From positions 23,250,001 to 23,314,000 of the forward strand of contig OY727097.1 in the NCBI GenBank assembly GCA_963402885.1: 64,000 nt of DNA, written 5' to 3'. The DNA is from Antedon bifida. Lineage: Eukaryota > Echinodermata > Crinoidea > Comatulida > Antedonidae. The translations under genes and the position numbers were made by a program. The notes beneath the pieces are model-generated. The model saw only the letters and a list, made by a program, of their open reading frames with translations. It was not told the origin of the DNA and made no database searches. Of the stretch, positions 46,694-59,231 are shown in pieces (the first letter of the stretch is position 1; the number at the start of each line of letters is the position of its first letter).

Positions 46694-46957
46694 TTACATC
46701 ATTTTCAAATTTATTTTTCTAAAATAGTTTATTATGGTAGGATGATTTATCAAAGGATGTTGCCATTGTAGTATTAATTTATTTATATTTGTGATATTTA
46801 TATCTTTTTTAGAACCCATAGGTAGTTTAGGAACCCGATAGTGAAACTCTAAAGTAATAGTTTGTTCAGCGATAGCGATAGGAATGTTTCCCTTAACAAA
46901 TATAAAAGTCGGATTATTGATTTTAGCATCTGGATTTTGAACTTTGAACTCACTCAC
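46694..46957 (-). pseudogene. Second copy of the unrecognised block A ORF
   Basis: About 87 residues nearly identical to 26540-26896, but the Met codon of copy 1 is followed here by TAA, so it has no usable start. It shares splice-poor flanks with copy 1. Confidence 0.4.
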
Positions 46958-47635
46958 ACATACACTTTACATTGTCTTTCGTTACCACAAATAGGACTAA
47001 TGTTAGAAATAACAAAACAGAAAAATTGAATTAAAAGTGTCAGTTGTTCTTTAGTTTAGTTTATCTATCGCCAACTGTACAAGGTGAATATTTTTTTTCT
47101 ATAATGCCATAGTTCATGTAAATACAATTTCAATCAGAAGTATTTATGTACAGAATCAATTAAAAACAAAGTAATCTGATGCTGAGTTTGAAACATGGAT
47201 TGAGATCGCAGAATCAATATATTTAAAAGTAATATGAATATATTACATTATATCGGTATCAGTTTCATAAGAGTACTTGTATACTTTAAGATTCTAAGGT
47301 TTCTCAGAACCTGTTTCGTAGTAGTTATCAATTTATGTTTCGGGTTTTTTTTATAATTTATTTGAGCCACATTTGTAGTGCCCTTCTCATCAACCCATGT
47401 CTCCATTAAACCACAATGAATTGCGATATTTTCAATCTATTAATTCTTTTCTTACTGTTGATGCACCCGCATAGTGACGCAGTCAAACTGAAACAGCCAC
47501 AAGAAATGGGCCGTTTTTATTTTGAACCTTTCAGATATGGTGTAAATTATTTAGTGAACAAACAATGTAAACATGTGGATTAAATTACTAACATTAATAA
47601 TAATTCTATTCAATTTTAGGCCTACCTTCGTTCTT

Positions 47636-47711
47636 GTTCAGAAACAACTACAGTATTTCCTTTGTACGAATGAAGTCTACTCCGTGACGATTACAGATTG
47701 TCTGTGAAACG
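47636..47711 (-). pseudogene. Second copy of the 76-bp exon, with stop
   Basis: Splice sites are as in 27550-27625, but one codon is TAG in place of TGG, ending the frame. Confidence 0.35.
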
Positions 47712-48159
47712 ACAAAGATAAATATGCATGTGATACATTTTTTTGAAAAAAAAGCGCAATATATACGAGTTAGTATTGCTACTCTAATTTCACCATATAA
47801 ACGAAAGGAAAAACAGAAAAACTTACACACAGGGAACTAAAATTTACTGACTTAGAAACAGGAACAAGGTTTAGATATAATTCCACCTTACAATCTACAC
47901 TCGTCGATTGAATACGCATGCGCACCTGCAGTTCATGTCACAGAATGCATTTTGGGTAATACTGGCAACGCCCGAATTGTCATTGCAAAATATAAAGTTC
48001 ATGGTGTGTTTTGTTTTTTTAACAAAGAGGTCCAACCGTAACCAAAATGCTAAATGATTTCTACCTACCCTCACCACATCACAAAAATACGATAACTGCT
48101 TCTGAGATATTAAAATAATTCAATTTTACCGTCTTTTAGGCATAGACTTTTACTAACTG

Positions 48160-48454
48160 CGACACTAATGAGTCTCTTGCATGCGACTTTGACCACACCG
48201 TGTACCGTCTACTTGGCATTAACTTGTCGGGAAAACTAAATTTTGAAATTAGCGTTGTCAAAAAAAACAATTCACGCAACTTGTCAATGAGTACGCAGAT
48301 TTTTCTTTCGTCGTCAGAACAAAATTTAACGTTACTGAACACCATCAAAACAAAATGGGAAACACATAAAGACAAACCAGAACGACACAGCTATCATGAA
48401 ACTGGAATAACTACTGGGATGCGATTAAATAATAGTATTTTTAATTTTTTTTAA
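48160..48454 (+). CDS. Second copy of the unrecognised block A plus-strand ORF
   Basis: Open frame NESLACDFDHTVYRLLGINL, then NFEISVVKKNNSRNLSMS, with an extra 7 codons relative to copy 1 and a different C-terminus after a 1-bp shift. Function unknown. Confidence 0.25.
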
Positions 48455-50327
48455 ATTCCCCTGTATAAGTCTCCTCAGCCAGTGGAAAACATCACTCATA
48501 AAGACGGAGTTAACATTACAGAGACATTCTTGCGTCTTGAGTAATAACATCAAATTAAATTTTTAAATGTATATCGACTACAACGATTCCCAACAACTTG
48601 TGTCAATTTGAAGGTTTTAATTTCCTTCAAATGATGCCTAATTTCAATCTTTTAAAATTATTTGGTGCCGATTTAAATGTACAATTATTATATCACGAAC
48701 AACTAATACAATCTTATTTTTATTACTTTACCTTTTTATTTGTAAAACAACAAATGTGTCATTGGTAAGTATGTATTTTCCTACCTCGTAGTTTACAATA
48801 ATAGGCCCAAGTGATGATAATGAACAAATCGCACCATATATGCAACAATGGAGAGAACTCAATAAAGTGTGTATGCATGAATTACGTTGAATAACCTTTC
48901 TGGCCTGTATTGCGATGCCCCATTTTATAATCGTAAACCATATACTTTCAGTTCTATATTATTATTGAATTAAAGTAGTGTATTAACATAATGTACTAGA
49001 AACAGCTTTACTATAATGTATGTGATTGTCTCATTATAATACCTACAACAAACAAAATAAACGTAATGGGCGTTGTTTTCATTTCATAAAAATTGTCTTC
49101 ATTAATGCCCCTTACAATATTTTACGATGGTCCCTAAACATATCTCAATAATAGTCCACAGTCTTAGCTATGTATATAATGTGAATTGTGTTTTTACGAC
49201 AAAGGGCACAACTCATTGTTACCAATCTAGTCTGCGCCTCTGAATAGGCTCAGTGTACATACATATGGATATCAGACCAATCTTTAAAATTCTACCGTTC
49301 AGGGATGGCATTCATTACTTTTTTAACACTTTTTCAATTCACCATAGCATCCAGTTTAACTTCCCTCCCTCACCCCCATCATCTTTAGTTGCTATTTATT
49401 TATCAGCAATATACAGTAGGATTCAAATCGAAACCGTTTCTAACACCTCATCCTGAATATTAAGGTCAATTTTTAAACGGTTTTCGTTCATGGTAATGCT
49501 GGCGAATACTGACTACGAGCAACTGTGACAGCATTTTAGTGTAATTGCTGCTTATCAAGAAATGGTTGGGGTTATACAGCATAAAACACTTCGTTCCGTC
49601 AGGGAAGAGTGAAATTACACCTCTTCCCAGGTCCCGTTAAAGAATAATAGAATAACAGGAAGCAATGGGGGAAATTGACAAAGCCATCATTTTGTATGCA
49701 TCGATAATAACGTTGAATAAAAATATAAAAGCTTCATATTAAATTGTTTGTAACCGGTAGGTAGCTGCTCTGGCTAGAATCAAATCACAATCAAAATGAA
49801 TAGTTATACTGTAGTGTATTCTCTCTCGCTACGTCCAGATGCAATATCAATTATTTTTTAAAGTTTAATCTGTACATAATTAGTTCCTTTTATTTATTTT
49901 TGATTACTTTTTGTATACTTATCGTAGTTTTGTTTTGTTGGACGCTCCGTTTGGCACGTGTGTCACCGATATAAAGGTGTTGTTTATTATTATTACCAAA
50001 TGTTGTACGTTGGTAATTCCGTTGACGTTAAAATTAAAATGTGAAGTTACAGCGACTAGCTATCCTTTCATTCATTTATTTGTTTGATCACAATCAATTT
50101 CAATAACAATAATTATCAACAAAACAAAAAATTAAAAAAAGATCACAAGCAATACACAAGAATGGGAGTTAAATGGTATACAATTTACATTAAAAGCAGA
50201 ATAACATGGGATTAATATACTGTGTACAGTTCACGCTTGAGGTTAAATTGTTGTCTGTTTAGTACCATTTAGTTATGGTAGGCCTACTTTATTTGAATAA
50301 AAAATTAACTACACCAATTTATCAATA
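48455..50327. repeat. Block A copy 2 non-coding modules
   Basis: Matches 28370-31240 without the two insertions found there. At 49250-49830 it also carries block B-like text (GGTAATGCTGGCGAATACTG, AGTGAAATTACACCTCTTCC). No gene supported. Confidence 0.55.
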
Positions 50328-51723
50328 TAAAGGGTGTGTACTCTCACCTGTACTTTTTTGCATTTTCATACACGAGTTTACAAAACTTCTGAAATCCCAT
50401 AATATTGGAGTACGAATTAACGATATCTGGCTAGGAGGAATTTTTTGGGCTGATGATGTTGTTCTTATTGCAGACAATGAACATGAAATGAAAAAAATGT
50501 TGGATATTGCAACCCAATTTGCCAAAGTTTGGAAACTAAAATTCAATTATGAAAAATCAAACATTATGATAATCGGCAAACGAACTGATAAAAATAAGAT
50601 ATGGAAGTTAGGAGATTATGGCATTTCAGAAGTCGATACTTATAAGTATTTAGGTGCTTTTATATCACGTAATCTAAATGATCATGTTCATTTTGAAAAT
50701 GTAATTAAAAAGGGAAATCGCCTAATTGCTTATATCAAGTCAATTATTGACAATTGTAATAACTTCAACCGCATATACTACGGTGATATTTTATGGAAGG
50801 TAATCGCTTTACCGTCAATTAATTATGCTTGCTCAACGTGGTGTGGTAGTTATTCTGACGTTGATAAACTTGAAAAATTGCAGCTTCAAATGGCACGGTG
50901 TATTTTAAAAGCACCACGTAATACACCACGGACAGCGTTATACGGCGAACTTGGCTGGTCGCCTATTTCTGTTATACAGGATAATTATAGGATAAATTTT
51001 TTCAATCGTATTTTATTGATGGATCACAATCGATGGCCAAAACTATTACTTACTTCTTTGCTTGACTTAAACTGTAATTTTAATCTATTAAGTTATAAGA
51101 TTGTCAATCACTTAGAAAACCTATTTACTAAAGGTAATGCAAATGATATATTTGAATATATTTGTAATAACAAAGAAATTGTTAATTCACATTGGGTGTG
51201 CCCTCTTAAACAATCTCTCTTTGATTTATCAATTACTAATTGGAGCCAAGAGTTAAATACAAAATCATCACTCAACGAATACAAATCTTTAAAAAAAACC
51301 CCTTGTCTTGAAACTTACCTTCTGGACAAAACAGATTTTGAAGGGGCAAGCATCAAATTTAAGCTGCGCACAAATACTCTGCCATTAGAAGGTAGAAAAT
51401 GCAATTGGCTACCTGAAAGTGATGGTTTATGTAGTCTATGCAATATGAAACGTATAGAAAACGTAACACACTTCCTATTTGAATGTCCTGCTTACGACGA
51501 CATTAGAAAAGAAGAAACCATGAGATTAAAACTACAATTGCAATCTTCTAACCTTAATCATATTTGGCACTTATTCATAAATTCTAATACTGATGTTAAA
51601 ATACACCTAACACTTGGAAGTGACTATCATGTGTTCAGTAAAGAAACCCATCTAATACTTGATAAATTTTGCAAAATATATGCCAAAAGAGCATGGAAAA
51701 AGCGCTCCGCAATTATCAATTAA
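50328..51723 (+). CDS. LINE reverse transcriptase, C-terminal half
   Basis: The open frame enters from flanking repeat DNA at 50275, but LINE sequence begins near GCVLSPVLFCIFIHEF. The catalytic block is FWADDVVLIADNEHEM, followed by KLKFNYEKSNIMII and TYKYLGAFIS. The tail is LCSLCNMKRIENVTHFLFEC (zinc-binding CxxC...HxxxC) ending KKRSAIIN. No internal stop in about 465 residues suggests a young copy. The N-terminal endonuclease and fingers are missing, so the copy is dead on arrival. The first 18 or so residues of the longer frame are not LINE. Confidence 0.8.
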
Positions 51724-52456
51724 TAGATCTAGAGATTGTACCCGATTTCCGTTCTGTATTGCAGAGTAAGACTTGCATAGTGTAAATTTCTGTTGTTGTC
51801 TTATGTTTAACTTTAGGCCTATAATGTAATTTTTTAATTTTGCAAATGTAATTTTTTTAGGCCTTTTATTTATATCTGTATTTTGTATCATCATTGTAAA
51901 CAACACTTAAATGCTGCATGGAGACTTTAAATTTATATTTACAAAACTTTAAAAACACAATTAAATCAGGATTATAATTTGAGGTAAAATAGTTAATAAA
52001 ACACTAAAAATAAGATTAAATATTAAAATTAGGAAAATCGAAATAATAATAAAAATAATACCACTGTAACTAAATAACAAATAAAGATCATAACTCATAA
52101 CATAATTAAATGATATACAGTATTAACAAGAACATAAATAATTAAATAATATTTAAACAATATAATATTTAAATTAAATGACATTTTTAATAATAGGTCT
52201 AATAATATTTTCTTTAAAATTAACATATTAATAACATTGATAATAATACTAATAATAAATAATAACACTCCATCAAAGTCAAGTACTTTTTGCTTTTTAG
52301 TTTTTAGTTTCTTTTTGTACAATTCGTTTCCTTTCATTTAAATGTTTTTTCTTTTATTTTCTCTTTATATTTTATGTAATGTATGTAAGAACGCACCGTC
52401 CAGAAGAACGTGTGCCGCCGATTTAAAGGCGTATGTTCAATAAAGTTATTATAATA
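50328..52456 (+). mobile_element. 5'-truncated LINE with target-site duplication
   Basis: Inserted into the text ...TTATCAATATATCAGACC..., which is continuous elsewhere (31225, 63705). AATATA is present on both sides. The 3' UTR (51724-52450) is AT-rich and ends in GTGCCGCCGATTTAAAGGCG, AATAAA and a short ATT-rich tail. Only the C-terminal half of ORF2 remains. Confidence 0.75.
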
Positions 52457-52570
52457 TATCAGACCAGCATCAGAACAAAACGCACTAATATTATAAATAG
52501 GCTAAAAAACAAACAAATTGTAAGAGACGCCAGACCTTATAACAATTATAAATCATGCAAGTTTTGGATA

Positions 52571-52872
52571 TGTAGAGGCAATTTGCATATGTGTTAGCAG
52601 GTGTAACGAATGGCATGCAAACCTTTTTTATTCTTTGTCTCTCTCTCAACTACCGACCGTCGAACAAGCAGGACGTATTTGTTTCACTTACTACCGTTGT
52701 TTGTTAACTCAAGAAACTTTGCGTATTCTGTACATGTACAGTAGAAACTATATTATCGGAATATATTATGTGTATATAATTACGGAGCCAAGTATAAGAA
52801 GCTACTAATGATATTTGGACCCAATGCATGCTCTCACAACACAGTGTAGTGGGTAAGTTGGATCTCACTAAA
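52571..52872 (+). repeat. 5' LTR
   Basis: 302 bp, starting TGTAGAGGCAATTTGC. It should carry the promoter and polyadenylation site, but no clear TATA box was picked out. It reads as identical to the 3' LTR. Confidence 0.92.
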
Positions 52873-52873
52873 G

Positions 52874-52891
52874 TGGTGACCCCGACGTGAT
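52874..52891 (+). other. Primer binding site
   Basis: TGGTGACCCCGACGTGATC begins one base after the LTR, with the usual TGG start complementary to a tRNA CCA end. Which tRNA is not assigned. Confidence 0.75.
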
Positions 52892-52993
52892 CTAACGAGA
52901 GTGCTTGGAATATTTAAATATTTATATTGGATATATTACTTCGTTGTTGCAAGATTACTTTGAGTTGTCGTTGTTTGATACGTGAATTGAATT

Positions 52994-53845
52994 ATGGCGA
53001 GACCTTCTCCGGTAAGAGCTACACCGATCAAAATGGCCGCTAGAATGGATGAGGCACCACCTGTGGCGGCTGCTGTAAGTTTAAAATTGCCGCCATTTTG
53101 GGCGAATGACCCACTTATTTGGTTTGCTCAAGTGGAGGCTCAGTTTGTTACCAGAGGAATTACGGCTGAGGAAACAAAGTATTCGTATATAATTGCTTCT
53201 TTGCCGCCTAATATCGCACAGGAGGTTCGAGATTTATTGCTAAGCCCTCCATACCAAAGACCATATACCCATTTGAAATCGGAATTGGTTAAAAGGACAT
53301 CCGTGTCGGAGCAAAAGCGTCTTCATCAGTTGTTAACAACGGAAGAATTAGGTGATCGCAAGCCTAGTCAGTTACTACGCAAGATGTACCAATTGCTGGG
53401 GGAGCGTGATTTAGAGACATCCATCCTGAAACAGTTGTTTGTGCAAAGATTGCCTACTAATGTTCAATTGATATTAGCGTCCACCCGTGAGGATATGGAC
53501 CTTGCAGATCTGGCAGCGTTGGCCGATAAAATTTTGGAAGTTTCTCCACCACCACCTACTATTGCCACGACAATTAAGGATACGGGTGCACGCGCAACGT
53601 CAGACGAATTACGAGAATTGAGAGCTGAAGTTAGTAAGCTGACCAGCCTCGTTTCTTCCTTGGCGAAACGAGTCAGAGGCAGAAGCCGTAGTAAACAACG
53701 TGAAAGCCGAAAACGCTCGCCCTCTGCTACAACTAATGATGGTTTATGTTGGTATCATCATCGATATGGTAACAAGGCACATAAATGTAATTCACCATGC
53801 TCTTTTTCCTCACAGAAGGCGGGAAACGACCAAGCCAGCGACTAG
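52994..53845 (+). CDS. gag: Gypsy Gag
   Basis: 283 residues. A capsid-like region (about 30-190) contains [17 protein letters not shown] and [20 protein letters not shown], conserved in Mag/SURL-like Gag. A basic segment ([17 protein letters not shown], about 228-244) follows, and then one CCHC-type knuckle variant, [14 protein letters not shown]. Gag forms the particle that packages element RNA. The ATG at 52994 is the first in frame after the PBS. It ends 49 bp into the pol frame. Confidence 0.9.
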   Translation: MARPSPVRATPIKMAARMDEAPPVAAAVSLKLPPFWANDPLIWFAQVEAQFVTRGITAEETKYSYIIASLPPNIAQEVRDLLLSPPYQRPYTHLKSELVKRTSVSEQKRLHQLLTTEELGDRKPSQLLRKMYQLLGERDLETSILKQLFVQRLPTNVQLILASTREDMDLADLAALADKILEVSPPPPTIATTIKDTGARATSDELRELRAEVSKLTSLVSSLAKRVRGRSRSKQRESRKRSPSATTNDGLCWYHHRYGNKAHKCNSPCSFSSQKAGNDQASD

Positions 53846-56800
53846 AGACGGCGACAGCTGCTGGCGTTGGTGAAGGTAGTCGTCTATTTTTTATTTCTGA
53901 TCGTACTTCAGGACTTAGATTCTTAGTTGACACTGGAGCGGAGGTTAGCGTGTTACCTCCATCAATAACAGACAAGTTGCACCGAAAAACTGACTTTGTA
54001 TTGCAAGCAGTAAACAAATCTACTATATCTACTTATGGGGAGCGTTCCTTAACAGTTGATTTTGGATTTCGACGCACGTATAGGTGGATATTTACTGTTG
54101 CTGATGTGCCTAATGCGATTATTGGGGCCGACTTTTTACGACGTTTTGGTTTAATTGTGGACTTAAAAAATCGCAAGCTTTTCGATGCTACTACTAGTAT
54201 CAGTGTCAAGGGAATAGAATGTACCCTAGCATCACTTAGTCCGGTCTTTCCGACCCCAAAAGTAAATCCTCGTTTTCAGGAAATATTAAACAAATATAAA
54301 ACGATTACCAAACCATGTTTTCGTAATGGAAGCGTGAAACATAACGTTACACATCAGATAAATACAAATGGGTTGCCGGTTTGTGCCAGACCTCGCCGAC
54401 TGTCTTCTGAGAAATTGAAAATTGCACGGGCTGAATTTGATCATATGTTACAATTAGGAATTATACGGCCCTCAGATAGTAACTGGTCGTCGCCGCTACA
54501 CATGGTGCCTAAAGGAACAACAGGTGATTGGAGGCCATGTGGGGACTACCGAGCGTTAAATAATGTGACTGTTCCAGACATGTACCCCATCCCTCACATT
54601 CATGACTTTACCGCGACTCTCGCGGGATGCAAGATTTTTTCTAAGATAGATTTGGTACGTGCATATCATCAAATACCCGTCGATCCTAAAGACATTTCAA
54701 AAACCGCTATTACTACGCCGTTTGGCATGTTCGAGTTCTTAAGAATGCCATTTGGTCTTCGAAATGCGGCACAGTCATTTCAGCGTTTTATTGACCAGGT
54801 GTTGCGGGGTATGAATTTCGTCTATGCTTACATTGATGACTTACTTATTGCCAGCATGGATACTGCTGAACATGAATTGCATCTTCAGGCACTTTTTAAA
54901 CGTCTCGATGAATTTGGTATCATTGTTAATCCGTCCAAGTGTGTATGGGGTGTGTCTTCACTACAATTTTTAGGTCATCAAATTAACGAGTTTGGGATAC
55001 AGCCATTGCGTTCCAAGGTTGAGGCGATTGAACAGTTTCCAGTACCAGATACTGTGCGTAAGTTACGTGAGTTTCTGGGATTAATTAATTTCTACAGACG
55101 GTTTATACCTAGATGTTCGGATTTGATTCATCCATTAACCGATTTACTTGTCGGTAAACCTAAAAAGGCCATTGAACTATCTCCGACGGAACTTGAATCG
55201 TTCACCAAGGTCAAGTATGCACTTGTCGAGGCAACTCTTCTAGAACATCCACATCCTGACGCTGCATTGTGTTTAATGGTAGATGCGTCCAATTGCGCTG
55301 TAGGTGGTGTGTTGCAACAAATGGTAGCAGATATTTGGCATCCAATTGCATTTTTTTCCCGACGTCTAAATCCGGTTGAAAGGAGATATAGTACTTTTGG
55401 ACGGGAATTACTAGCTACCTATCTTGCAGTTAAGCATTTTCGCCACGTTTTAGAAGCTAGAACATTTTATATCTTAACTGACCATAAACCTTTAACACAC
55501 GCATTACGTTCCAGCGCAGATCGATATTCGCCGCGAGAGATACGTCACTTGGACTACGTCTCACAGTTTACCACGGACATTCGCCACGTCAAGGGTAGCG
55601 AGAATACCGTAGCAGACGCACTGTCACGTATGGACTTGAATGCAGTGTCTGCTTCATCGGAGCTTTCTATTGATTATGACGTCATGGCTAGGCACCAGCA
55701 AAAAGATGCGGAGTTGCTCGAACATCAGCATAAGTCTGTTTTCAAGTTGAGAGACGTACCGATAGCGACTAGCGGCGGTACTATTGTATGCGACGTCACT
55801 ACTGGTAATCATAGACCATTCGTGCCCAAAGGTATGCGTAGGTTAGTGTTTGACTCTTTGCATTCACTTTCTCATCCAGGGATTCGAGCTTCACTAAAAT
55901 TAATCGCTTCACGGTATGTTTGGCCTGGTATGAACAGTGAGGTGCGGACATGGGCTAAGTGTTGTTTAAAATGCCAGAAGAATAAGGTTCATCGCCACAC
56001 TGTAACACCATTAGGTACGTTTGCGACGCCCGACATAAGATTCGACCACGTCCACATAGACTTGGTAGGACCACTACCTTCATCGGATGGTTATACTTAC
56101 CTACTTACATGTATCGATCGCTTTACAAGATGGCCAGAGGCCATATCAATCACCAATATTACCGCTGAAACTGTAGCCAAAGCGTTTGTCACTGTTTGGG
56201 TATCCAGATTCGGCGCGCCATCCACCATCACTACAGACCGTGGTCGTCAGTTCGAATCGGCACTATTCACCGCCCTATCTAACATGTTGGGCACAAAACG
56301 CATTCGAACAACATCTTACCATCCTATGTCAAATGGATTAGTTGAACGATTTCACCGCCAACTAAAGGTTTCGCTTAAGGCTCAAGATGATCCTCAGAAG
56401 TGGAGTGAAACTTTACCTCTAGTTCTTCTTGGTCTCCGGACAGCGGTCAAAGTTGATTTAGGCTGTTCTTCATCGGAACTTGTGTATGGAGCAACCCTGA
56501 AACTCCCAGGGCAGTTTGTCGCGCCTACTGATATCGCCTCACATGAACCTGCGGATTACGTACATAGATTACAAAGACACATGCAGAATATTCGACCAGT
56601 GCCAACACGATCTAATCAACGCACCGCACAAATCCATGACGATTTACGTGAATGTACTCACGTGTTTGTTCGTTGCGATAGCGTAAAGAAACCTCTTCAG
56701 TCTCCTTACAATGGGCCATTTAAAGTTTTAAACAGAACTGACAAATACTTTGTTTTGAGCATCGCAGGTAAACATGAAACTGTTAGTTTGGACAGACTAA

Positions 56801-56979
56801 AAGTCGCCTATGTAAATAATGGTAAAGCTATTAACAACTTTCCGGAATCGTCAAGGCAACCGGAAGCAGGGCCTTCCTCAACCGCAAGTGCTATTCCAGT
56901 CGCACCTCCGCCACGGCAAACGCGTAGCGGACGACATGTACACTGGCCACGTAAGCTTGCAGATTATGATTGCGGTTGA
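53797..56979 (+). CDS. pol: Gypsy Pol: protease, reverse transcriptase, RNase H, integrase
   Basis: An open frame of 1060 codons in the -1 frame relative to gag, overlapping it by about 49 bp. Protease has [11 protein letters not shown] (Asp45). Reverse transcriptase has [12 protein letters not shown] and YIDD at 345-348. RNase H includes [11 protein letters not shown] (about 561). Integrase has an HHCC zinc domain from about residue 688 (HSLSHPG...CLKCQKNK). Its catalytic core is [16 protein letters not shown] and GLVERFHR, with D-35-E spacing. A GPF-type module follows near the C-terminus. No stop is seen. Expression is probably by -1 frameshifting near 53797-53810; the ATG there may be incidental. 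The C-terminus is Pro-rich and basic. Confidence 0.93.
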   Translation: MLFFLTEGGKRPSQRLETATAAGVGEGSRLFFISDRTSGLRFLVDTGAEVSVLPPSITDKLHRKTDFVLQAVNKSTISTYGERSLTVDFGFRRTYRWIFTVADVPNAIIGADFLRRFGLIVDLKNRKLFDATTSISVKGIECTLASLSPVFPTPKVNPRFQEILNKYKTITKPCFRNGSVKHNVTHQINTNGLPVCARPRRLSSEKLKIARAEFDHMLQLGIIRPSDSNWSSPLHMVPKGTTGDWRPCGDYRALNNVTVPDMYPIPHIHDFTATLAGCKIFSKIDLVRAYHQIPVDPKDISKTAITTPFGMFEFLRMPFGLRNAAQSFQRFIDQVLRGMNFVYAYIDDLLIASMDTAEHELHLQALFKRLDEFGIIVNPSKCVWGVSSLQFLGHQINEFGIQPLRSKVEAIEQFPVPDTVRKLREFLGLINFYRRFIPRCSDLIHPLTDLLVGKPKKAIELSPTELESFTKVKYALVEATLLEHPHPDAALCLMVDASNCAVGGVLQQMVADIWHPIAFFSRRLNPVERRYSTFGRELLATYLAVKHFRHVLEARTFYILTDHKPLTHALRSSADRYSPREIRHLDYVSQFTTDIRHVKGSENTVADALSRMDLNAVSASSELSIDYDVMARHQQKDAELLEHQHKSVFKLRDVPIATSGGTIVCDVTTGNHRPFVPKGMRRLVFDSLHSLSHPGIRASLKLIASRYVWPGMNSEVRTWAKCCLKCQKNKVHRHTVTPLGTFATPDIRFDHVHIDLVGPLPSSDGYTYLLTCIDRFTRWPEAISITNITAETVAKAFVTVWVSRFGAPSTITTDRGRQFESALFTALSNMLGTKRIRTTSYHPMSNGLVERFHRQLKVSLKAQDDPQKWSETLPLVLLGLRTAVKVDLGCSSSELVYGATLKLPGQFVAPTDIASHEPADYVHRLQRHMQNIRPVPTRSNQRTAQIHDDLRECTHVFVRCDSVKKPLQSPYNGPFKVLNRTDKYFVLSIAGKHETVSLDRLKVAYVNNGKAINNFPESSRQPEAGPSSTASAIPVAPPPRQTRSGRHVHWPRKLADYDCG

Positions 56980-57067
56980 AGAAATTCTGTTATTTTATTG
57001 TGCTGGAAGTTTTATACTAGAAACATTTTTTTTGTATTCATCGCTCGCTAACATTTCATTTGCGATC

Positions 57068-57081
57068 TAGAGGGGAGCTGA
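57068..57081 (+). other. Polypurine tract
   Basis: AGAGGGGAGCTGA directly before the right LTR, the priming site for plus-strand DNA. Confidence 0.75.
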
Positions 57082-57383
57082 TGTAGAGGCAATTTGCATA
57101 TGTGTTAGCAGGTGTAACGAATGGCATGCAAACCTTTTTTATTCTTTGTCTCTCTCTCAACTACCGACCGTCGAACAAGCAGGACGTATTTGTTTCACTT
57201 ACTACCGTTGTTTGTTAACTCAAGAAACTTTGCGTATTCTGTACATGTACAGTAGAAACTATATTATCGGAATATATTATGTGTATATAATTACGGAGCC
57301 AAGTATAAGAAGCTACTAATGATATTTGGACCCAATGCATGCTCTCACAACACAGTGTAGTGGGTAAGTTGGATCTCACTAAA
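57082..57383 (+). repeat. 3' LTR
   Basis: 302 bp, same as 52571-52872 by base-by-base reading. Followed by GATA, the target-site duplication. Confidence 0.92.
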
Positions 57384-59231
57384 GATATTTTGATAGAAAC
57401 AGAGTTTGTTCTACAGCGCGGACTCTGGTCTGGTTATTCTATTTATACGAGGTGATAAGTTCCGTGTATATTTATGCAACTAGAACGATGCTGGTTTGGA
57501 GCAGCATATTGCAACTTAAAATGTCGAAAACAATTGAAAAATATAACAATTGGTGTATATAATACATAAGATTGAAGATAGTATTTAAAACTAAAGACAC
57601 ATGAACTTGCGTCGAACCGATATCAATCTACCTTTCCACAATCTGATGCGAACCTTGGTGTTCCTGGATATCAAGTCAACATAAAGTTTTGTTGATGGAC
57701 CTATAAATTAGGTCAAGTACCAACCCCAATCATGCTTCCATTAAACCACAATTCATTGCGATGTTTTCAGTATTAATTATTTTTCTTACTGTTGCTGACG
57801 CAGTCAAGCTAAAACTAACAGCAACAATGATTATGTTCGTTGCTGTTTGCAGCAACAACACATTTAAGCAGCAAAAAGGCCATTTTTATGTTAGACCTTT
57901 CAGAGATTGTGTAAATAATTGGTGATTACAAACACTGTAAACATCTATTACATTATTAACATTAATAACAATTATATTACATTTTAGTCCTACCTTTTTT
58001 TTTCATAATTATTTGAAAATGTGAAATTCACCTGTATAAATCCACCTCAACCAGCGGTTCTTGTGACATGAATTGAGAACCAACGTTTAAAGCTTTCCAG
58101 ACACATATATTATTTTTTAAAACACTACTCATAAAGACGGAGTTAACAATAAAGAGGACTTTTAGTTTATATCTGATGTTGACTTTAATAGAACTCTATG
58201 TATAGTTGTTAATGTTGTAATTATTTAAATCTGTTATTAGTGTGATAGTTGTATATCTAGTTCACTATACTGGTATTTCATAACATTTTTATATTACGTC
58301 TTTCTAGTGGGACTATGCTTATTTTGAAGCAGAAACGCCCAAAGAGGTACGGTAACCAAAAAAATGTTAAAATGAGGAGGTAGGTAATGGTGGAGACTAA
58401 CTAACTAAAAGTGTATCGACTACAACGATTCCCAACAACATGTCAATTGAATGTTTTAATTTCCTAATGCCTACTTTCAATCTTGTAAAATTATTTACTG
58501 CCGATTTAAATGTACAATTACAGTAAATATACCACGAATACGGTAAATAATAAAATCTTATTTGGATTACTTTACCTTTTTATTTGTAAAATATCAAGTG
58601 TGGTTGGTAAATATGTGTTTTCCTTCCTCGTAGTTTACGATAATAGGCCCAAGTGATGATAATGAATAATTCGCGCCATAATATGCAATACAATGGTGAT
58701 AACTCAATACATTATGTATGCATGATGAATTACGTTGAATTAACTTTTCCGTCTTTTTTGTGATGCTCCATTTTTTATAAGTAGGCCTATATGCTATCCC
58801 ATTTTCATTCACTAGATACAACTGTACTATCATGTATGTGATTGTCTCATTATAATAACCACAAAAAAGGAAGAAAAAAAAAGTAAAGTAATAAAATTTC
58901 TTCCATTAATGCCACTTATTATATTGTGCAATGGTCCCTAAATACATATCTCAATAATAGGCTCTAGTCTCAGCTAATAATAATATATGCGTTGGCAACG
59001 TTTACGAAAACATTATGTCATTTGAAATTATAAATTTGAAACATGATTTGTAGGCCTACTGAATTTTCTACATTGGGTTATATATTAAGACATTTAACTT
59101 GAGATGTTAATAAAAAATGCATTATGACAGTTTTGAGTGATCTGTAACACAACATTCAGCTCCAATATACAGAATAGATGTATATTTAACACTACTATCG
59201 AATGGTTATTATTTTATTTATTTAGTAAGAA
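57384..59231. repeat. Block A copy 2, resumed
   Basis: Continues the interrupted unit (GATATTTTGATAGAAACAGA) and carries the CTACAACGAT and GATAATGAATAATTCGCG modules at 58420-58680. No gene seen. Confidence 0.55.

Larger units (their letters stand above)
52571..57383 (+). mobile_element. Intact Ty3/gypsy LTR retrotransposon, Mag-like
   Basis: 302-bp LTRs at both ends (TGTAGAGGC...CTCACTAAA), flanked by GATA on each side. It has a PBS, gag, pol, and a purine tract before the right LTR. The LTRs read as identical, the ORFs are open and all catalytic residues are present, so it may be autonomous and recently inserted. The Mag-like assignment rests on the gag zinc knuckle (CWYHHRYG...CNSPC), which resembles Mag/SURL-type elements. 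No env ORF. It lies inside block A copy 2. Confidence 0.92.
45331..59100 (+). repeat. Segmental duplication block A, copy 2 (with insertions)
   Basis: Matches 24831-32100. It is interrupted by a LINE (about 50330-52454) and a gypsy element (52571-57383), after which the block resumes at GATATTTTGATAG. Edges are approximate. Confidence 0.7.

Noticed and set aside
52571-57383. Endogenous retrovirus with an envelope gene
   Set aside because: The space between pol and the 3' LTR is about 100 bp, and no env frame is present. It is an LTR retrotransposon.
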